Numbered from the stretch's first letter, positions 26,035 to 37,196 are shown. The stretch is 64,000 nt of DNA from Candidatus Deianiraea vastatrix (GCF_007993655.1 NZ_CP029077.1:428744-492743), one strand, 5' to 3'. Notes: generated by a model not told the origin, from the sequence alone. Made by a program: numbers and translations.

Positions 26035-27525
26035 ATGGCAAAAAAAATCATAATTTTCGACACAACTCTTCGTGATGGCGAGCAAGCCCCTGGTGCAAAA
26101 ATGAGTATGCAGGAAAAGATTTTAGTTGCAAAAAACCTAGATGGGATGGGGGTTGATGTTATTGAAGCAGGCTTTGCCGCGTCATCTGATGGTGAATTTG
26201 AAACACTTTCACAAATATCGAAAATTCTTGAAAAATCAACAATATGTTCCCTTGCAAGGGCGAAAAAAGAGGATATATTAACTACATATAACGCTCTTAA
26301 AAATGCCAGTAAAAAACGCCTTCATACCTTTATTTCAACTAGTGAAATTCACATAAAACACAAGCTTGGAAAAACTCATGACGAGGTTTTAGAAATGATT
26401 AAAGTAAGCGTTGCGTTTGCAAAAACTTTGTTTGACGATGTTGAATGGTCGGCAGAAGATGCAACACGAACTGATTACGATTTTTTGGCAAGATGTGTAA
26501 GTGTTGCGATTGAAAATGGTGCAAAAACAATCAATATTCCAGATACAGTCGGATATTTTACGCCATTTGAATATAGCGAGTTGTTTAAAAAATTAACTGC
26601 GGAATTTCGGTCAAAGGATGTAATTTTTTCATGCCATTGTCATGACGATCTTGGCATGGCTTCTGCAAATTCTATAGCTGCGATAATGGGCGGGGCAGGG
26701 CAGGTTGAATGCACAATAAACGGAATTGGAGAGCGCGCTGGAAACTGCGCTATGGAAGAGGTTGTAATGGCGATTAAAACACGCAAAGATTTGCTAAATT
26801 ACGCAACATCTATTGACACTCGGCAGTTCGTAAAAATTTCTGAGCTTGTATCTAATGTAACTGGATTTTTCGTGCAAGCAAATAAGGCTATAATTGGTAA
26901 AAATGCGTTTTCGCATGAATCTGGAATTCATCAAGATGGAATGCTTAAAAATCGCCAAACTTATGAAATCATGACTCCAGAAGATGTTGGATTTGAAAAA
27001 ACAACCCTTACACTTGGAAAATTATCAGGCAGGAACGCATTAAATGACAAACTAAAGCAGTTAAATTTCAACCTTTCTAAAGAAGAGCTTGACGCAGTTT
27101 TTATAAAATTTAAAGCACTTTGTGATATTAAAAAAACTATTTACGATAGCGATATTATCTCGCTTTTAACAAGTAAAACAGATGAAAGTAGCGATGAAAT
27201 CTTGTCTTATAGTGTAAATTCCCTTGAAAATGGCGATAAACAGGTAAGCGTTGTGGCTAAAATTGGCGGAGTAGAAATCCAAGAAACTCAAGTTTCATCG
27301 GGCATTTTGAATGCAAGTCTTAAGTGTATAAACGAAATTTTAAAAATAAATCCAAGCCTTGAAAAATACGAATTAAAGGCAATTAGTATGGACGCAGACG
27401 CACAAGGAATTGCAAGTGTGGTGGTGAAAAATGGTGAAAAAATCGAGCATGGAAGTGGTTGTAATTGCGATATTATAATGGCGTCAATTATTGCTTATTT
27501 TTCCGCGTGTTTAAAAATTAAGTAG
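26035..27525 (+). CDS. leuA: 2-isopropylmalate synthase
   Basis: LeuA condenses acetyl-CoA and 2-oxoisovalerate, the first committed step of leucine synthesis. 496 residues. Catalytic barrel: FDTTLRDGEQAPGAKMS (8-24), WSAEDATRTD, IPDTVGYFTP, metal-binding SCHCHDDLGMASANS and NGIGERAGNCAMEEV; then HESGIHQDGM. The C-terminal LeuA dimer/regulatory domain (about 385-496) is present, so leucine feedback is possible. It stands alone without leuBCD next to it. Confidence 0.95.
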   Translation: MAKKIIIFDTTLRDGEQAPGAKMSMQEKILVAKNLDGMGVDVIEAGFAASSDGEFETLSQISKILEKSTICSLARAKKEDILTTYNALKNASKKRLHTFISTSEIHIKHKLGKTHDEVLEMIKVSVAFAKTLFDDVEWSAEDATRTDYDFLARCVSVAIENGAKTINIPDTVGYFTPFEYSELFKKLTAEFRSKDVIFSCHCHDDLGMASANSIAAIMGGAGQVECTINGIGERAGNCAMEEVVMAIKTRKDLLNYATSIDTRQFVKISELVSNVTGFFVQANKAIIGKNAFSHESGIHQDGMLKNRQTYEIMTPEDVGFEKTTLTLGKLSGRNALNDKLKQLNFNLSKEELDAVFIKFKALCDIKKTIYDSDIISLLTSKTDESSDEILSYSVNSLENGDKQVSVVAKIGGVEIQETQVSSGILNASLKCINEILKINPSLEKYELKAISMDADAQGIASVVVKNGEKIEHGSGCNCDIIMASIIAYFSACLKIK

Positions 27526-27821
27526 ATTAAAAAAATAATTATTTATAAAAATTATTTTTCCGTATATCACAATTTATCTAAAATCCCTATATAATATATA
27601 CTTTTTGCCTTGAAATAAAAAAAATTATTTTTTTTCTTGACAATTAAAATTATTGTGTTTCTAGTGATTTGTCTTTGTCTGATTTTTAAGTATCAGTCAA
27701 AGCTTAAATCGTGAATATAGAAACTTTGTCAAGATTTCGCTTTTTTATAAGCGAGAGAAAAAACATATATATGTTTTCGTTAATTTCGAGAGTGGCGTGG
27801 TAAAACACGTTAAAATGATTA
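27526..27821 (+). promoter_or_regulatory. 16S rRNA leader with probable promoter
   Basis: This 296-nt gap holds no gene. TTGACA occurs at 27637-27642; the best -10 is TCTAGT at 27660-27665 (spacer 18), which is weak. A hairpin (27674-27683 with 27692-27701, TTTG-CTGAT stem) follows, then the 5' arm of the 16S processing stem (27717-27760). An AT-only inverted repeat directly after leuA could end that transcript but is not convincing. Confidence 0.5.
27717..27760 (+). repeat. 5' arm of the 16S precursor processing stem
   Basis: The run beginning ATAGAAACTTTG and ending GCGAGAGAAA is complementary to 29401-29443 downstream of the gene, over about 43 bp with a few mismatches. Such stems are cut by RNase III to release pre-16S. 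Confidence 0.85.
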
Positions 27822-29330
<1,509 letters not shown>

Positions 29331-29400
29331 TAACAAGTCTTTTAGACTTTAGATAATATATCCACTTTTCCAAATTGTTACAACGTAGGATTTTACATCC

Positions 29401-29443
29401 TTTCTCTCGCTTATAAAGTTGCGTTTTTTGTCAAAGTTTCTAT
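29401..29443 (+). repeat. 3' arm of the 16S precursor processing stem
   Basis: Begins TTTCTCTCGCTTATAAAG and ends CAAAGTTTCTAT; pairs with 27717-27760. The pair encloses the 16S gene only, showing that it is processed without a 23S partner. Confidence 0.85.
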
Positions 29444-29831
29444 TTTTCTAAAAATTTTCTAAAAAAATTCATTCCTTTTGCTCTTCACTACATCCTACCA
29501 AACTCCTTGCAAAGAAGGTTTATATGCAATAAATCGTGGATACCGTGTATAAAAATTTAATTGCACTTATTCACTGAGTATTAAATACAGATGTTTTTAA
29601 AGAAAAAATCAATTGCGTAAATAATAAAAGCCGAGATAATTCTTACAAACAAATGGAGTAAATTTATCGCGATTGTATACTTTGTAAAACCACTAACTAA
29701 AACACTTATAAATACTAGATAAAATAAAGAAATATTTTTAAAGATTTGTATTAATCATTATAAAATTGCTGAAAATAATATACAAAATACAGATGTTTTT
29801 TTGATGACAAAAAAGAAATTTTATCATTAAA
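29444..29831. other. AT-rich region without a gene
   Basis: No convincing coding frame, tRNA or terminator is seen here. It is the left part of a decayed stretch following the 16S gene. 23S, tRNA-Ile/Ala and 5S, which follow 16S in most bacteria, are absent. Confidence 0.5.
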
Positions 29832-29924
29832 CTTGGTGATTTTATAAAGAGCTTATCTTTTAAAGAGTTGTGTACGTTAATTTATGAGAAATTTCCAGAA
29901 ATGGCGGAAAATAGTGTATTTTAA
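29832..29924 (+). pseudogene. possible gene remnant
   Basis: A short open stretch ends with FKELCTLIYEKFPEMAENSV and a TAA stop but has no start or matching upstream frame. It looks like the last 30 residues of a lost protein. Family not recognised. Confidence 0.3.
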
Positions 29925-29936
29925 AAATAAAAATAT

Positions 29937-30622
29937 ATGACTATTTTAGTTTCAGCGTTATGTGAAGATGGTCTTGTGATCGGTGCTGACAGCATGGCTT
30001 CTTTAAATTTAGGTAATACAAATTTTGTAGGTGTTGTGATAATAACAAAATTACAACAATAGATAATACCCTTATTATTGCCTGCGATGGAGATGATAAT
30101 TTGATGTCAAAATTTATAAATTTTTTAAATATATTTTATAATTCAATAAGAGAAGAATATAAAAATGAAAAAGATATTCACTCTTTGCCTCAAAAAATTG
30201 CCTTACAATTTGCTCATTATTTAATAAATCATCTACAACAAATGCCAACTTTATTAAATCAACAAATTTTAAATAAGATTGCAACTGAAGGCTTTAATTT
30301 TTTTAGTGCAATATTAGGTTTACATTAAATGACAATAATCATTATTTATGCAAATATGATAATAGATTAATACCAAACATAATAAGAAATGATGGAATAT
30401 GGCACACGATACAAGGAAGTGGTCAATTAGTTGCTGAACCTTCAATGCATATCTAGTAAAAAACTATTAAATATAAAAAGAAAACCAACAGTTAATTAGG
30501 CTTCAAATCTTGTATATGACGATACAGCATGTCATAGAAGTAAGTTCTGGTGGGATTGGTGGCGATATAATAAAGCTAAAATATTAAAAAAAGATAATAA
30601 TTTATATTTATACCCAATTTGA
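29937..30622 (+). pseudogene. decayed proteasome-type Ntn-hydrolase gene
   Basis: The first frame reads MTILVSALCEDGLVIGADSMAS, matching the N-terminus of proteasome-beta/HslV-like proteases (Thr nucleophile after Met, GADS with the catalytic Asp). After a frameshift near 30035-30045 the next frame gives KITTIDNTLIIACDGDDNLMSKF, the expected lysine strand. A further shift near 30318 continues with LNDNNHYLCKYDNRLIP, a TAG breaks it at about 30500, and a later frame reads IEVSSGGIGGDIIKL, the usual end of the family. At least three lesions make it a pseudogene. The intact relative would be a self-compartmentalised peptidase. Confidence 0.7.
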
Positions 30623-30668
30623 TAATCTTGATTATCTAGAAGATATGTAGTTTTTGCTTGTAAAGCGA

Positions 30669-32003
30669 TTATTTTTCATCTTTATTTCTTATTTTTTTCT
30701 TATATTTTTCAACAAATCCATCAATATTGATTTGTTTTTGACGCGCTATTCCAAGGCAGCCGTTTGAAACATTTTTAGTGATTACACTTCCGGCGGCTGT
30801 CATGGCATTATCTTCAATTTCAATCGGTGCGATTGTATAGGTTCCAATTCCTATGCTGCAATTTTTTCCTATTTTTGTTCTCTGTTTTTTAAACCCATCA
30901 TGATTTGCTGTTATTGTTCCAGCTCCTATATTTGTATTTTCGCCAATTTCACTATCGCCTATATATGTTAAGTGGTTAATTTTGGTGTTATTTCCAATTT
31001 GCGAATTTTTTACTTCAACAAAGTTTCCTATACGAACATTTTCATCAAGCGTTGTTCCTGGGCGGATTCTTGCGAAAGGTCCGATTATACAGTTTTTTCC
31101 TATTTTACAATTTTCAAGATATGAAAAGGCTTTTATTAAAACACCTTCATGAATTTCAACATTTAGCCCAATATGCACATTTTCCTCTATTACAACATCT
31201 TGCTCAATTTTTGTATCGTGTGAAAAATAAACGGTTTTTGGATTTATCAAGGTAACACCTGCCTCCATGTGTTTATTGCGTAGGATTTTTTGGTAAAATT
31301 TCTCCGCCTCGGCAAGTTCAACTCTTGAATTTATGCCCATAACTTCTGATTCTTCGCATTTAACAAAAGAGCATTTCCCATTATCTTGATTGATGATTTT
31401 TGCTATGTCTGTTAAATAATATTCACCACTTGCGTTTTTGTTTTCTATTTTTACAAGGGCTTTTTTTAAGATGTCAGATTTTACTGCAATAATGCCGCTG
31501 TTGCATAAAGTTATAGCTTTTTGAGCTGGGTTTGCATCTTTGTATTCAACTATTTCTTTTAATTTTTCACCATCTGTAATTAATCTTCCATATTTTTGGT
31601 TTATATCTTTTACCTCAAAGCCAAGGAATACGCAGTCGAAATCTGAAATTTTAGCAAGCATCTTTTCAACAGTCTCGGGCTTTACAAAAGGCGTGTCGCC
31701 ATAATTTATTACAACATTTACAGAGTCTGGAATTTTATCTATACACGAAAGAACTGCGTGACCTGTTCCAAGTTTTTCTTTTTGTATCACGATTTCAAAG
31801 CGATTTTCAAGCGTTTTGTCAAAAAAAATCAAATCGTTTGATGCAACAAGGATTTTTTTTACTGCCATATCCACGCATTTGCATGATGAGTCAAGAAGTG
31901 AAATACCAGCTATTTTATGAAGTGGTTTTGGCATTTTTGACCGCATTCTTGTTCCATTTCCGGCTGCAAGTGTTATAGATATATACTCTTTATTATTTCT
32001 CAT
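30669..32003 (-). CDS. glmU: bifunctional GlmU (glucosamine-1-phosphate acetyltransferase / UDP-GlcNAc pyrophosphorylase)
   Basis: GlmU makes UDP-N-acetylglucosamine for peptidoglycan and lipid A. From ATG 32003 it is 444 residues. The N-terminal uridyltransferase domain starts ISITLAAGNGTRMRSKMPKPLHKIAG (nucleotide loop), with NYGDTPFV and GEYYLTD. The C-terminal half is a left-handed beta helix of hexapeptide repeats (IGKNCIIGPFARIRPGTTL, IGAGTITANHDG) with the acetyltransferase site. The longer in-frame start (32033) lies inside the upstream gene; ATG 32003 gives an 11-nt overlap. lpxA in this window uses its product. Confidence 0.95.
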   Translation of the reverse strand: MRNNKEYISITLAAGNGTRMRSKMPKPLHKIAGISLLDSSCKCVDMAVKKILVASNDLIFFDKTLENRFEIVIQKEKLGTGHAVLSCIDKIPDSVNVVINYGDTPFVKPETVEKMLAKISDFDCVFLGFEVKDINQKYGRLITDGEKLKEIVEYKDANPAQKAITLCNSGIIAVKSDILKKALVKIENKNASGEYYLTDIAKIINQDNGKCSFVKCEESEVMGINSRVELAEAEKFYQKILRNKHMEAGVTLINPKTVYFSHDTKIEQDVVIEENVHIGLNVEIHEGVLIKAFSYLENCKIGKNCIIGPFARIRPGTTLDENVRIGNFVEVKNSQIGNNTKINHLTYIGDSEIGENTNIGAGTITANHDGFKKQRTKIGKNCSIGIGTYTIAPIEIEDNAMTAAGSVITKNVSNGCLGIARQKQINIDGFVEKYKKKIRNKDEK

Positions 32004-32937
32004 AATAATCTTCAAACCTCTGTTTTTCCTCATTTGTTATCAATTTAATGTAGTATTTTTTATTTTCAACATATAATTTTAAATTATTTTGCGCTAAGGT
32101 TTTTGCGATATTTTCGCCGTTACTTCCTATTGTAACTATTGCAAGGTTGCTTGAAAAGCCATTTATTATATAAGGAAGACTAGATTTATCAAGAAGTTTT
32201 TCAATTTCAAGCCAATGATTTTTATTATTTATGATTATTTTCACTGGAATTTTGTTTAACATTCTTGAATATTCGTCAAAGCCGTTTACAAGAAGAGATT
32301 CAATTTTCATTTGGGTTGTTTTTCTGAGCTTTTCTGAGTCATATGTAACTGAAAACCTTGCTATATACTCATTTTCAAAAAATCTTTCATTGTCTATGTA
32401 GAAATCCCTTATGCAGTTTGCGGCGTCTGATATTGTGTATTTTATGTGATTCAATCCCAATTCAACAATTAAATTGGAAAATGATATATCAACTGCATCG
32501 TAAAATGCAAGACTCATAGATTCTTCAATGCTGTCGCCAGAATTTTGATATATCCAAACATCATTTATCATGTAACCATTGTCAGATTTTACAGCAAAAG
32601 GCCTTGATGCCGTTATATCTATTGGATTTTGTTTAAAAATTTCTGCATCAGGCGGTGGTACATCTATATAATATTTTATGATTTTTTTATTACCGTTTTT
32701 TGAATCATCGGATTCAACTGTTTTTATTCTACCTTTTTTAAAGATATTTTGAACTCCTGTTACTACATTATTTACTTTATTTCCAAGTGAATTTAGTGCG
32801 TTTTTTAATTTATCCATTATACCGTCTTTTTGTGCTTGTTTTTCTATATTTTTTGCAAACGATACATTTATGCTTGCAACACAGTTTAGTATGATTAAAA
32901 AAAATAATACAATATTTATTTTAATAAAATTTTTCAT
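31993..32937 (-). CDS. hypothetical exported protein (DUF2066-like)
   Basis: 314 residues with a signal peptide (IKINIVLFFLIILNCVASINVSFA). The region TASRPFAVKSD...DVWIYQNSGDSIEESMSLAFYDAV resembles the start of DUF2066 proteins, which have a modular, periplasmic secretin-like region, but the similarity is weak and read by eye only. The 3' end overlaps glmU by 11 nt, so translation may be coupled. It is divergent from bamD. Confidence 0.6.
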   Translation of the reverse strand: MKNFIKINIVLFFLIILNCVASINVSFAKNIEKQAQKDGIMDKLKNALNSLGNKVNNVVTGVQNIFKKGRIKTVESDDSKNGNKKIIKYYIDVPPPDAEIFKQNPIDITASRPFAVKSDNGYMINDVWIYQNSGDSIEESMSLAFYDAVDISFSNLIVELGLNHIKYTISDAANCIRDFYIDNERFFENEYIARFSVTYDSEKLRKTTQMKIESLLVNGFDEYSRMLNKIPVKIIINNKNHWLEIEKLLDKSSLPYIINGFSSNLAIVTIGSNGENIAKTLAQNNLKLYVENKKYYIKLITNEEKQRFEDYYEK

Positions 32938-33014
32938 ATAACTTTTGTAAAAAAAGCTTGCTTTTTGGTAAAAAATTATTTTACACTCTTCATAGGTATA
33001 AATTAATAAATAAA

Positions 33015-33689
33015 ATGCAAGTTTTTTCCAAGTTTAGTATTGTTTTTATTTTTTTGTTTTTGATGTCTTGTGGTAAAAAGGATGTCAAGATTGCTTCACA
33101 AGATAAAATAAATAAAGAGTATTACAAAATAATGCGCGAGTTTGATAATGAGAACTATAATTTAGCATTGCAAAGTTTTGAAAAATTCACAAAACAATAT
33201 TCTGTAAATCCAATTGCAAAGCAAAGCCTTCAAATGGAGATATTTTTGCAATATGTAGCAGAAAAATATAAGGAATCAATTGCGCTTTCTGATATGTATA
33301 TTAAGCTTTATGCAATTGATAATATTGGAGTTGAGTATGCACATTACATGACGATAATGGGAATGTATAAAGGCATAAAAGATGTAGATGCTGGCGTTGA
33401 TGTTGCATTGCAGCTTGCTGGGTATATTGGAAATAATTTACCAAAAATTAAGAATGAAGACTATAGAAGTGATATATCGTGGCGTTTGCAAAAAATTTAT
33501 TTATTCATAACTATATCAAAAATTATAGCTGGAGACACGTATTTTAACGCAAATCAATATATTTCAGCAATGATTCAATATCAAGAAGCAATAAAGATGT
33601 ATCAAAAAATTGGCGATACAAAATTAATCACAATAAATGAAATACAAAATAGAGTAAATGCAATAAATAAAATAATTGGAATTGAGTAG
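33015..33689 (+). CDS. bamD: BamD-like outer-membrane assembly lipoprotein
   Basis: BamD is an essential lipoprotein of the BAM complex that inserts beta-barrels into the outer membrane. From ATG 33015 (MQVFSKF) it has a lipoprotein signal with lipobox FLMSC, then TPR-like helical pairs: YYKIMREFDNENYNLALQSFEKFTKQYSVNP and AKQSLQMEIFLQYVAEKYKESIALSDMYIKLY, typical for BamD/ComL. Length of 224 residues fits. bamB and a yfgM-like gene are also in this window, as are two predicted barrels, so the BAM machinery is in use. Confidence 0.85.
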   Translation: MQVFSKFSIVFIFLFLMSCGKKDVKIASQDKINKEYYKIMREFDNENYNLALQSFEKFTKQYSVNPIAKQSLQMEIFLQYVAEKYKESIALSDMYIKLYAIDNIGVEYAHYMTIMGMYKGIKDVDAGVDVALQLAGYIGNNLPKIKNEDYRSDISWRLQKIYLFITISKIIAGDTYFNANQYISAMIQYQEAIKMYQKIGDTKLITINEIQNRVNAINKIIGIE

Positions 33690-33758
33690 AGTGGCTCAAG
33701 TAATTTGAATGATGCCACAACTAATATCTTTCCTTTTTCGCTACCAGTATAAAATATA

Positions 33759-36017
33759 TTACAATCCAGAAATCAAAGCCATATTGAATATATCGCGGGC
33801 TTTTGCGTATGGTGAAACAATTTGAATTGAATTTTCAAAACCGCTAAGTATAGGGCCGATTAAAATACAATTACCAAGCGATTCCGCAAGACTCGATGAT
33901 ATAGCGGCAGAGTGAAGCCCTGGCATTATCAATATATTTGCAGATTCAGTAAGTCGTGAAAATGGATAAGCATCTTTGCCGTTTTTGGTAAGGGCAGTTG
34001 ATGGAAGCATTTCGCCTTCGTATTCAAAATCAACTTTCATTTTATCTAAAATTTTCACAGCATTTGCAACACGCTCTGATTCTTTTCTAACATTTGAGCC
34101 AAAATTTGAATAAGACATAAAGGCAACACGAGGTTTTATGCCCATTTTTGTTACAAATTGCGCTGTTTGAATAGCATTTTGGACTAGCTCTTCAGAGCTT
34201 GCAAGTTCTGAATTTGCTGTATCTGATATAAACAGCATGTGATTTTTATGCACAAGTATAGAAATTCCAGTAAGTTTGCTATCTTTTTTAATTGGTGAGA
34301 ATTTCTCAACATTTGATATAACGTTTGTGTAAGATCTTCCAACGCCGCAAATTACAGAGTCAACCTCTTTTGTTTCAAGAAGCAGGGATGCAAAAGCGTC
34401 TCTATCTTTTTTTACTAAACTTTCACAGTCAGAGCGAAGCATTCCTTTTCTTTGTAGCTTTGAGTATAGTAAATCGATATATTTTTCAATATCGTCTTTT
34501 TTTTCACTTGCGTTTACTATTTCAATATCGGATAGATTTATTGAATTTTCAGTTGCAACCTGATCAATTCTATCGCGTTTTCCAAGCAGCAATGCTTTAC
34601 CATGTCCGCCATCACGCCACATAACGGCAGCCTTAATTGACTCAATTTCTTCACCTTCAGCAAAGCAAACTTTTTTATTACTTTTTACACTTTCCGAGAT
34701 TAAAGTTATTGCATTAACAGATGGGTCAAGCCTTGAACGAAGAGCTTTTTTGTATTTTTCTATATCGTCAATTTTTTTACGAGCAACTCCAGTTTTCATC
34801 GCAGCTTTTGCAACTTCTGATGCAACTTCTATAATAAGTCTTGGATCAAATGGGGTAGGGAGAATGTATTGTCTTCCAAATTCAAGTTTTCTACCAGGGT
34901 AGGCTGCCAGAACTTCGTCAGGAACAGCAAGTTCTGCAAGTTTTGCAATTGCTTCAGCAGCTGCCATTTTCATGTCTTGATTAATTTGCGTCGCACGAAC
35001 ATCGAGTGCTCCACGGAATAAAAATGGGAAACACATAACATTATTTACTTGATTTGGATAGTCACTTCTTCCTGTTGCAATTATAGCGTCTGGTCTTACT
35101 TCAAATATTTCTTCAGGAGTTATCTCAGGTTCTGGATTTGCCATGGCAAAAACTATTGGATTTGGTGCCATTCCTTTAATCATTTCTTGAGTAAACGCAC
35201 CCTTTACAGAAAGACCAAGTACTAAATCAGCACCTTTTAAAGCCTCAGTTAGGGTTCTTGCACTTGTTTCAACAGCAAATTGCTCTTTAAGCTCTGTCAT
35301 TGAATCTGTTCTGCCTTTATATATAGGACCTTTTTGATCGCAAAGTATGCAATTTTCAGGCTTTAGTCCATAGTCACGAATCATTTTATAGCATGAAATT
35401 CCAGCAGCTCCAGCGCCATTTACAACCATTTTCATGTCAGAAAATTTTCGACCCGTTACTTTTGCAGCATTAATAACTGCGGCAAGTGATATTATAGCGG
35501 TTCCGTGTTGATCATCGTGAAAGACTGGAATGTCAAGTAATTCCTGTAATTTTTTTTCTATATAAAAGCATTCAGGACCTCTGATATCTTCAAGATTTAT
35601 ACCACCCCAAGTGCGTCCGATATTCTTTACAACATTTATAAGCTCGTCAGAATCGCGCGTTTCAACCTCAACATCGATAGAGTCAATATCTGCAAATCTT
35701 TTAAAAAGAACAGATTTTCCTTCCATAACCGGCTTTCCAGCTAGAGCGCCAATGTCTCCGAAACCCAAAACTGCTGTTCCATTTGAAATAACCGCGACAA
35801 AATTTCCTTTTGATGTATATTCGTATGCCAAATCAGGGTCTTTTTCAATTTCAAGACATGGAAAACCAACACCAGGAGAGTAGGCAAGAGATAAATCTCT
35901 AACCGTTGCAAGCTGTTTAATCGGGCTTACTTCAAGCTTACCAGGCTTTCCACTTCTGTGAAATTCCAATGCTTCCTCTTTTGTAACTTTACTTATTTGT
36001 TGATTTTTTCCTGACAT
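33759..36017 (-). CDS. maeB: NADP-dependent malic enzyme with phosphotransacetylase-like domain
   Basis: Oxidative decarboxylation of malate to pyruvate. 752 residues from ATG 36017, the size of the MaeB/TME class. Residues 1-430 are the malic enzyme (SLAYSPGVGFPCLEIEKDP, NLEDIRGPECFYIEKKL, FHDDQHGTAI, NGAGAAGISCYKM, MANPEPEITPEE, ATGRSDYPNQVNN). The C-terminal 320 residues are a Pta-like domain (MPGLHSAAISSSLAE), which in this class usually regulates by acetyl-CoA binding rather than catalysing. It stands alone, with a TTGACA upstream at 36069-36074 on the minus strand. Confidence 0.95.
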   Translation of the reverse strand: MSGKNQQISKVTKEEALEFHRSGKPGKLEVSPIKQLATVRDLSLAYSPGVGFPCLEIEKDPDLAYEYTSKGNFVAVISNGTAVLGFGDIGALAGKPVMEGKSVLFKRFADIDSIDVEVETRDSDELINVVKNIGRTWGGINLEDIRGPECFYIEKKLQELLDIPVFHDDQHGTAIISLAAVINAAKVTGRKFSDMKMVVNGAGAAGISCYKMIRDYGLKPENCILCDQKGPIYKGRTDSMTELKEQFAVETSARTLTEALKGADLVLGLSVKGAFTQEMIKGMAPNPIVFAMANPEPEITPEEIFEVRPDAIIATGRSDYPNQVNNVMCFPFLFRGALDVRATQINQDMKMAAAEAIAKLAELAVPDEVLAAYPGRKLEFGRQYILPTPFDPRLIIEVASEVAKAAMKTGVARKKIDDIEKYKKALRSRLDPSVNAITLISESVKSNKKVCFAEGEEIESIKAAVMWRDGGHGKALLLGKRDRIDQVATENSINLSDIEIVNASEKKDDIEKYIDLLYSKLQRKGMLRSDCESLVKKDRDAFASLLLETKEVDSVICGVGRSYTNVISNVEKFSPIKKDSKLTGISILVHKNHMLFISDTANSELASSEELVQNAIQTAQFVTKMGIKPRVAFMSYSNFGSNVRKESERVANAVKILDKMKVDFEYEGEMLPSTALTKNGKDAYPFSRLTESANILIMPGLHSAAISSSLAESLGNCILIGPILSGFENSIQIVSPYAKARDIFNMALISGL

Positions 36018-36084
36018 ATTATTATATAATATCATTTATACCAAATATAAATATAGATATAATTTATTTGTCAAGTATAAAAAT

Positions 36085-37176
36085 TTATCTACTAAAAACC
36101 TTTGATGCTTGTTTTACAATATCTTTGTCTGTTAATTTTTTACGATTATTGTAAGATCTAGCTTCCAAGGTATTTGTTGTTAAACCTGTTGAAAATATAC
36201 CTTTATTACTACAAGTGTTATACAAAGATGCCGTTCCGCCTGTTGAAGATATATCTTGATCAATTTGTTTAGTTTTTATATAACTAATACTATGGCGTAG
36301 AGGTTGAGTTGCGTATGGGTTTGCTTTTGTTGTAATAAAAATTGGTTTGGTGTTTATATGACTACTAGGGCGTAGAGGTTGAGTTGCGTATGGGTTTGCA
36401 TTTGTTTTAATAACATTAGGTTTTTTGTTTTTGATTTTAAGCATTCGATAGTACATTTTATTTACTTTTTTTTCTAAATCATTGAATTCGTTTCCAGTAT
36501 TGTTAATTTTTTTACCAATTGTGTTAAATCTCTCCTTAATATTTTTTCTCTCTTGAATTAATGAATCAAGCTGATTGCTTTCTTTAAAAGGGCGAATTTC
36601 GTCATATGATGTATGTTCAATGCCACTATATAATTCTTCTAGAGGTCGAATGCGCTCATAAGGGCTAGTATATCCTTCTTCGTTACTAATGTCGAATTCT
36701 GTTAGTATTTCTGGGCTTTGATTGAAACGATTAATCGTATTGCATGGAGTGCCTTTTTTACTATCAATATCATCTGACATCTCTTCCTCTATTGAATATA
36801 AAATTCCCTTTATATTATTATTTTTGATATTATTGAAAGTGGTAGAAGTTTTGAGATACAATGGATCTTTATTTTTATACTTATCATCTTTATAAATATC
36901 TACATCATCTGGAGTAAGTAAATTTTCGTGTTTATTATTATCACTGTAAATATTTATATCATTATCGTCGATATATTTGATTATGCTTTCCTGAAGTTTA
37001 GAATTCTCTTGTTCCCCTTCGTTATTATTATCGTCGATAATTTCTGTAAAACTTTCGTAAATTTCATTGTCTTCTTTGGTAAAATCTATTTCAGCTTCCT
37101 TTTCTAAGGGTTTATACCTAGATTTATATAAGTCTAAATTTGATTCTTGTTTAATAACTAATCTTGATTTGTCCAT
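36085..37176 (-). CDS. hypothetical acidic protein with NPYATQPLR repeats
   Basis: 363 residues from ATG 37176, unrecognised. The N-terminal two thirds are acidic and Asn/Asp-rich (EIIDDNNNEGEQENSK, YIDDNDINIYSDNN). The motif ANPYATQPLR occurs twice, 25 residues apart, from a perfect 31-bp DNA repeat (36294-36324 and 36369-36399). A related pair YERIRPLEELYSGIEHTSYDEIRPF is also repeated. No signal peptide. The composition and repeats suggest a lineage-specific, possibly secreted protein; tyrosine-containing acidic repeats are common in such effectors, but this is inference. Confidence 0.65.
   Translation of the reverse strand: MDKSRLVIKQESNLDLYKSRYKPLEKEAEIDFTKEDNEIYESFTEIIDDNNNEGEQENSKLQESIIKYIDDNDINIYSDNNKHENLLTPDDVDIYKDDKYKNKDPLYLKTSTTFNNIKNNNIKGILYSIEEEMSDDIDSKKGTPCNTINRFNQSPEILTEFDISNEEGYTSPYERIRPLEELYSGIEHTSYDEIRPFKESNQLDSLIQERKNIKERFNTIGKKINNTGNEFNDLEKKVNKMYYRMLKIKNKKPNVIKTNANPYATQPLRPSSHINTKPIFITTKANPYATQPLRHSISYIKTKQIDQDISSTGGTASLYNTCSNKGIFSTGLTTNTLEARSYNNRKKLTDKDIVKQASKVFSR
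36294..36399 (-). repeat. two perfect 31-bp copies encoding NPYATQPLR
   Basis: Copies at 36294-36324 and 36369-36399, identical, 75 bp apart, in frame with each other in the 36085-37176 gene. Flanking sequence is also similar, indicating a 75-bp duplication unit. Confidence 0.88.
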
Positions 37177-37196
37177 AAAGATAAAAAAACTAAACA

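Noticed and set aside
27526-27570. AT-only inverted repeat after leuA as a terminator
   Set aside because: A stem made of A-T pairs only in AT-rich DNA is not distinguishable from background.
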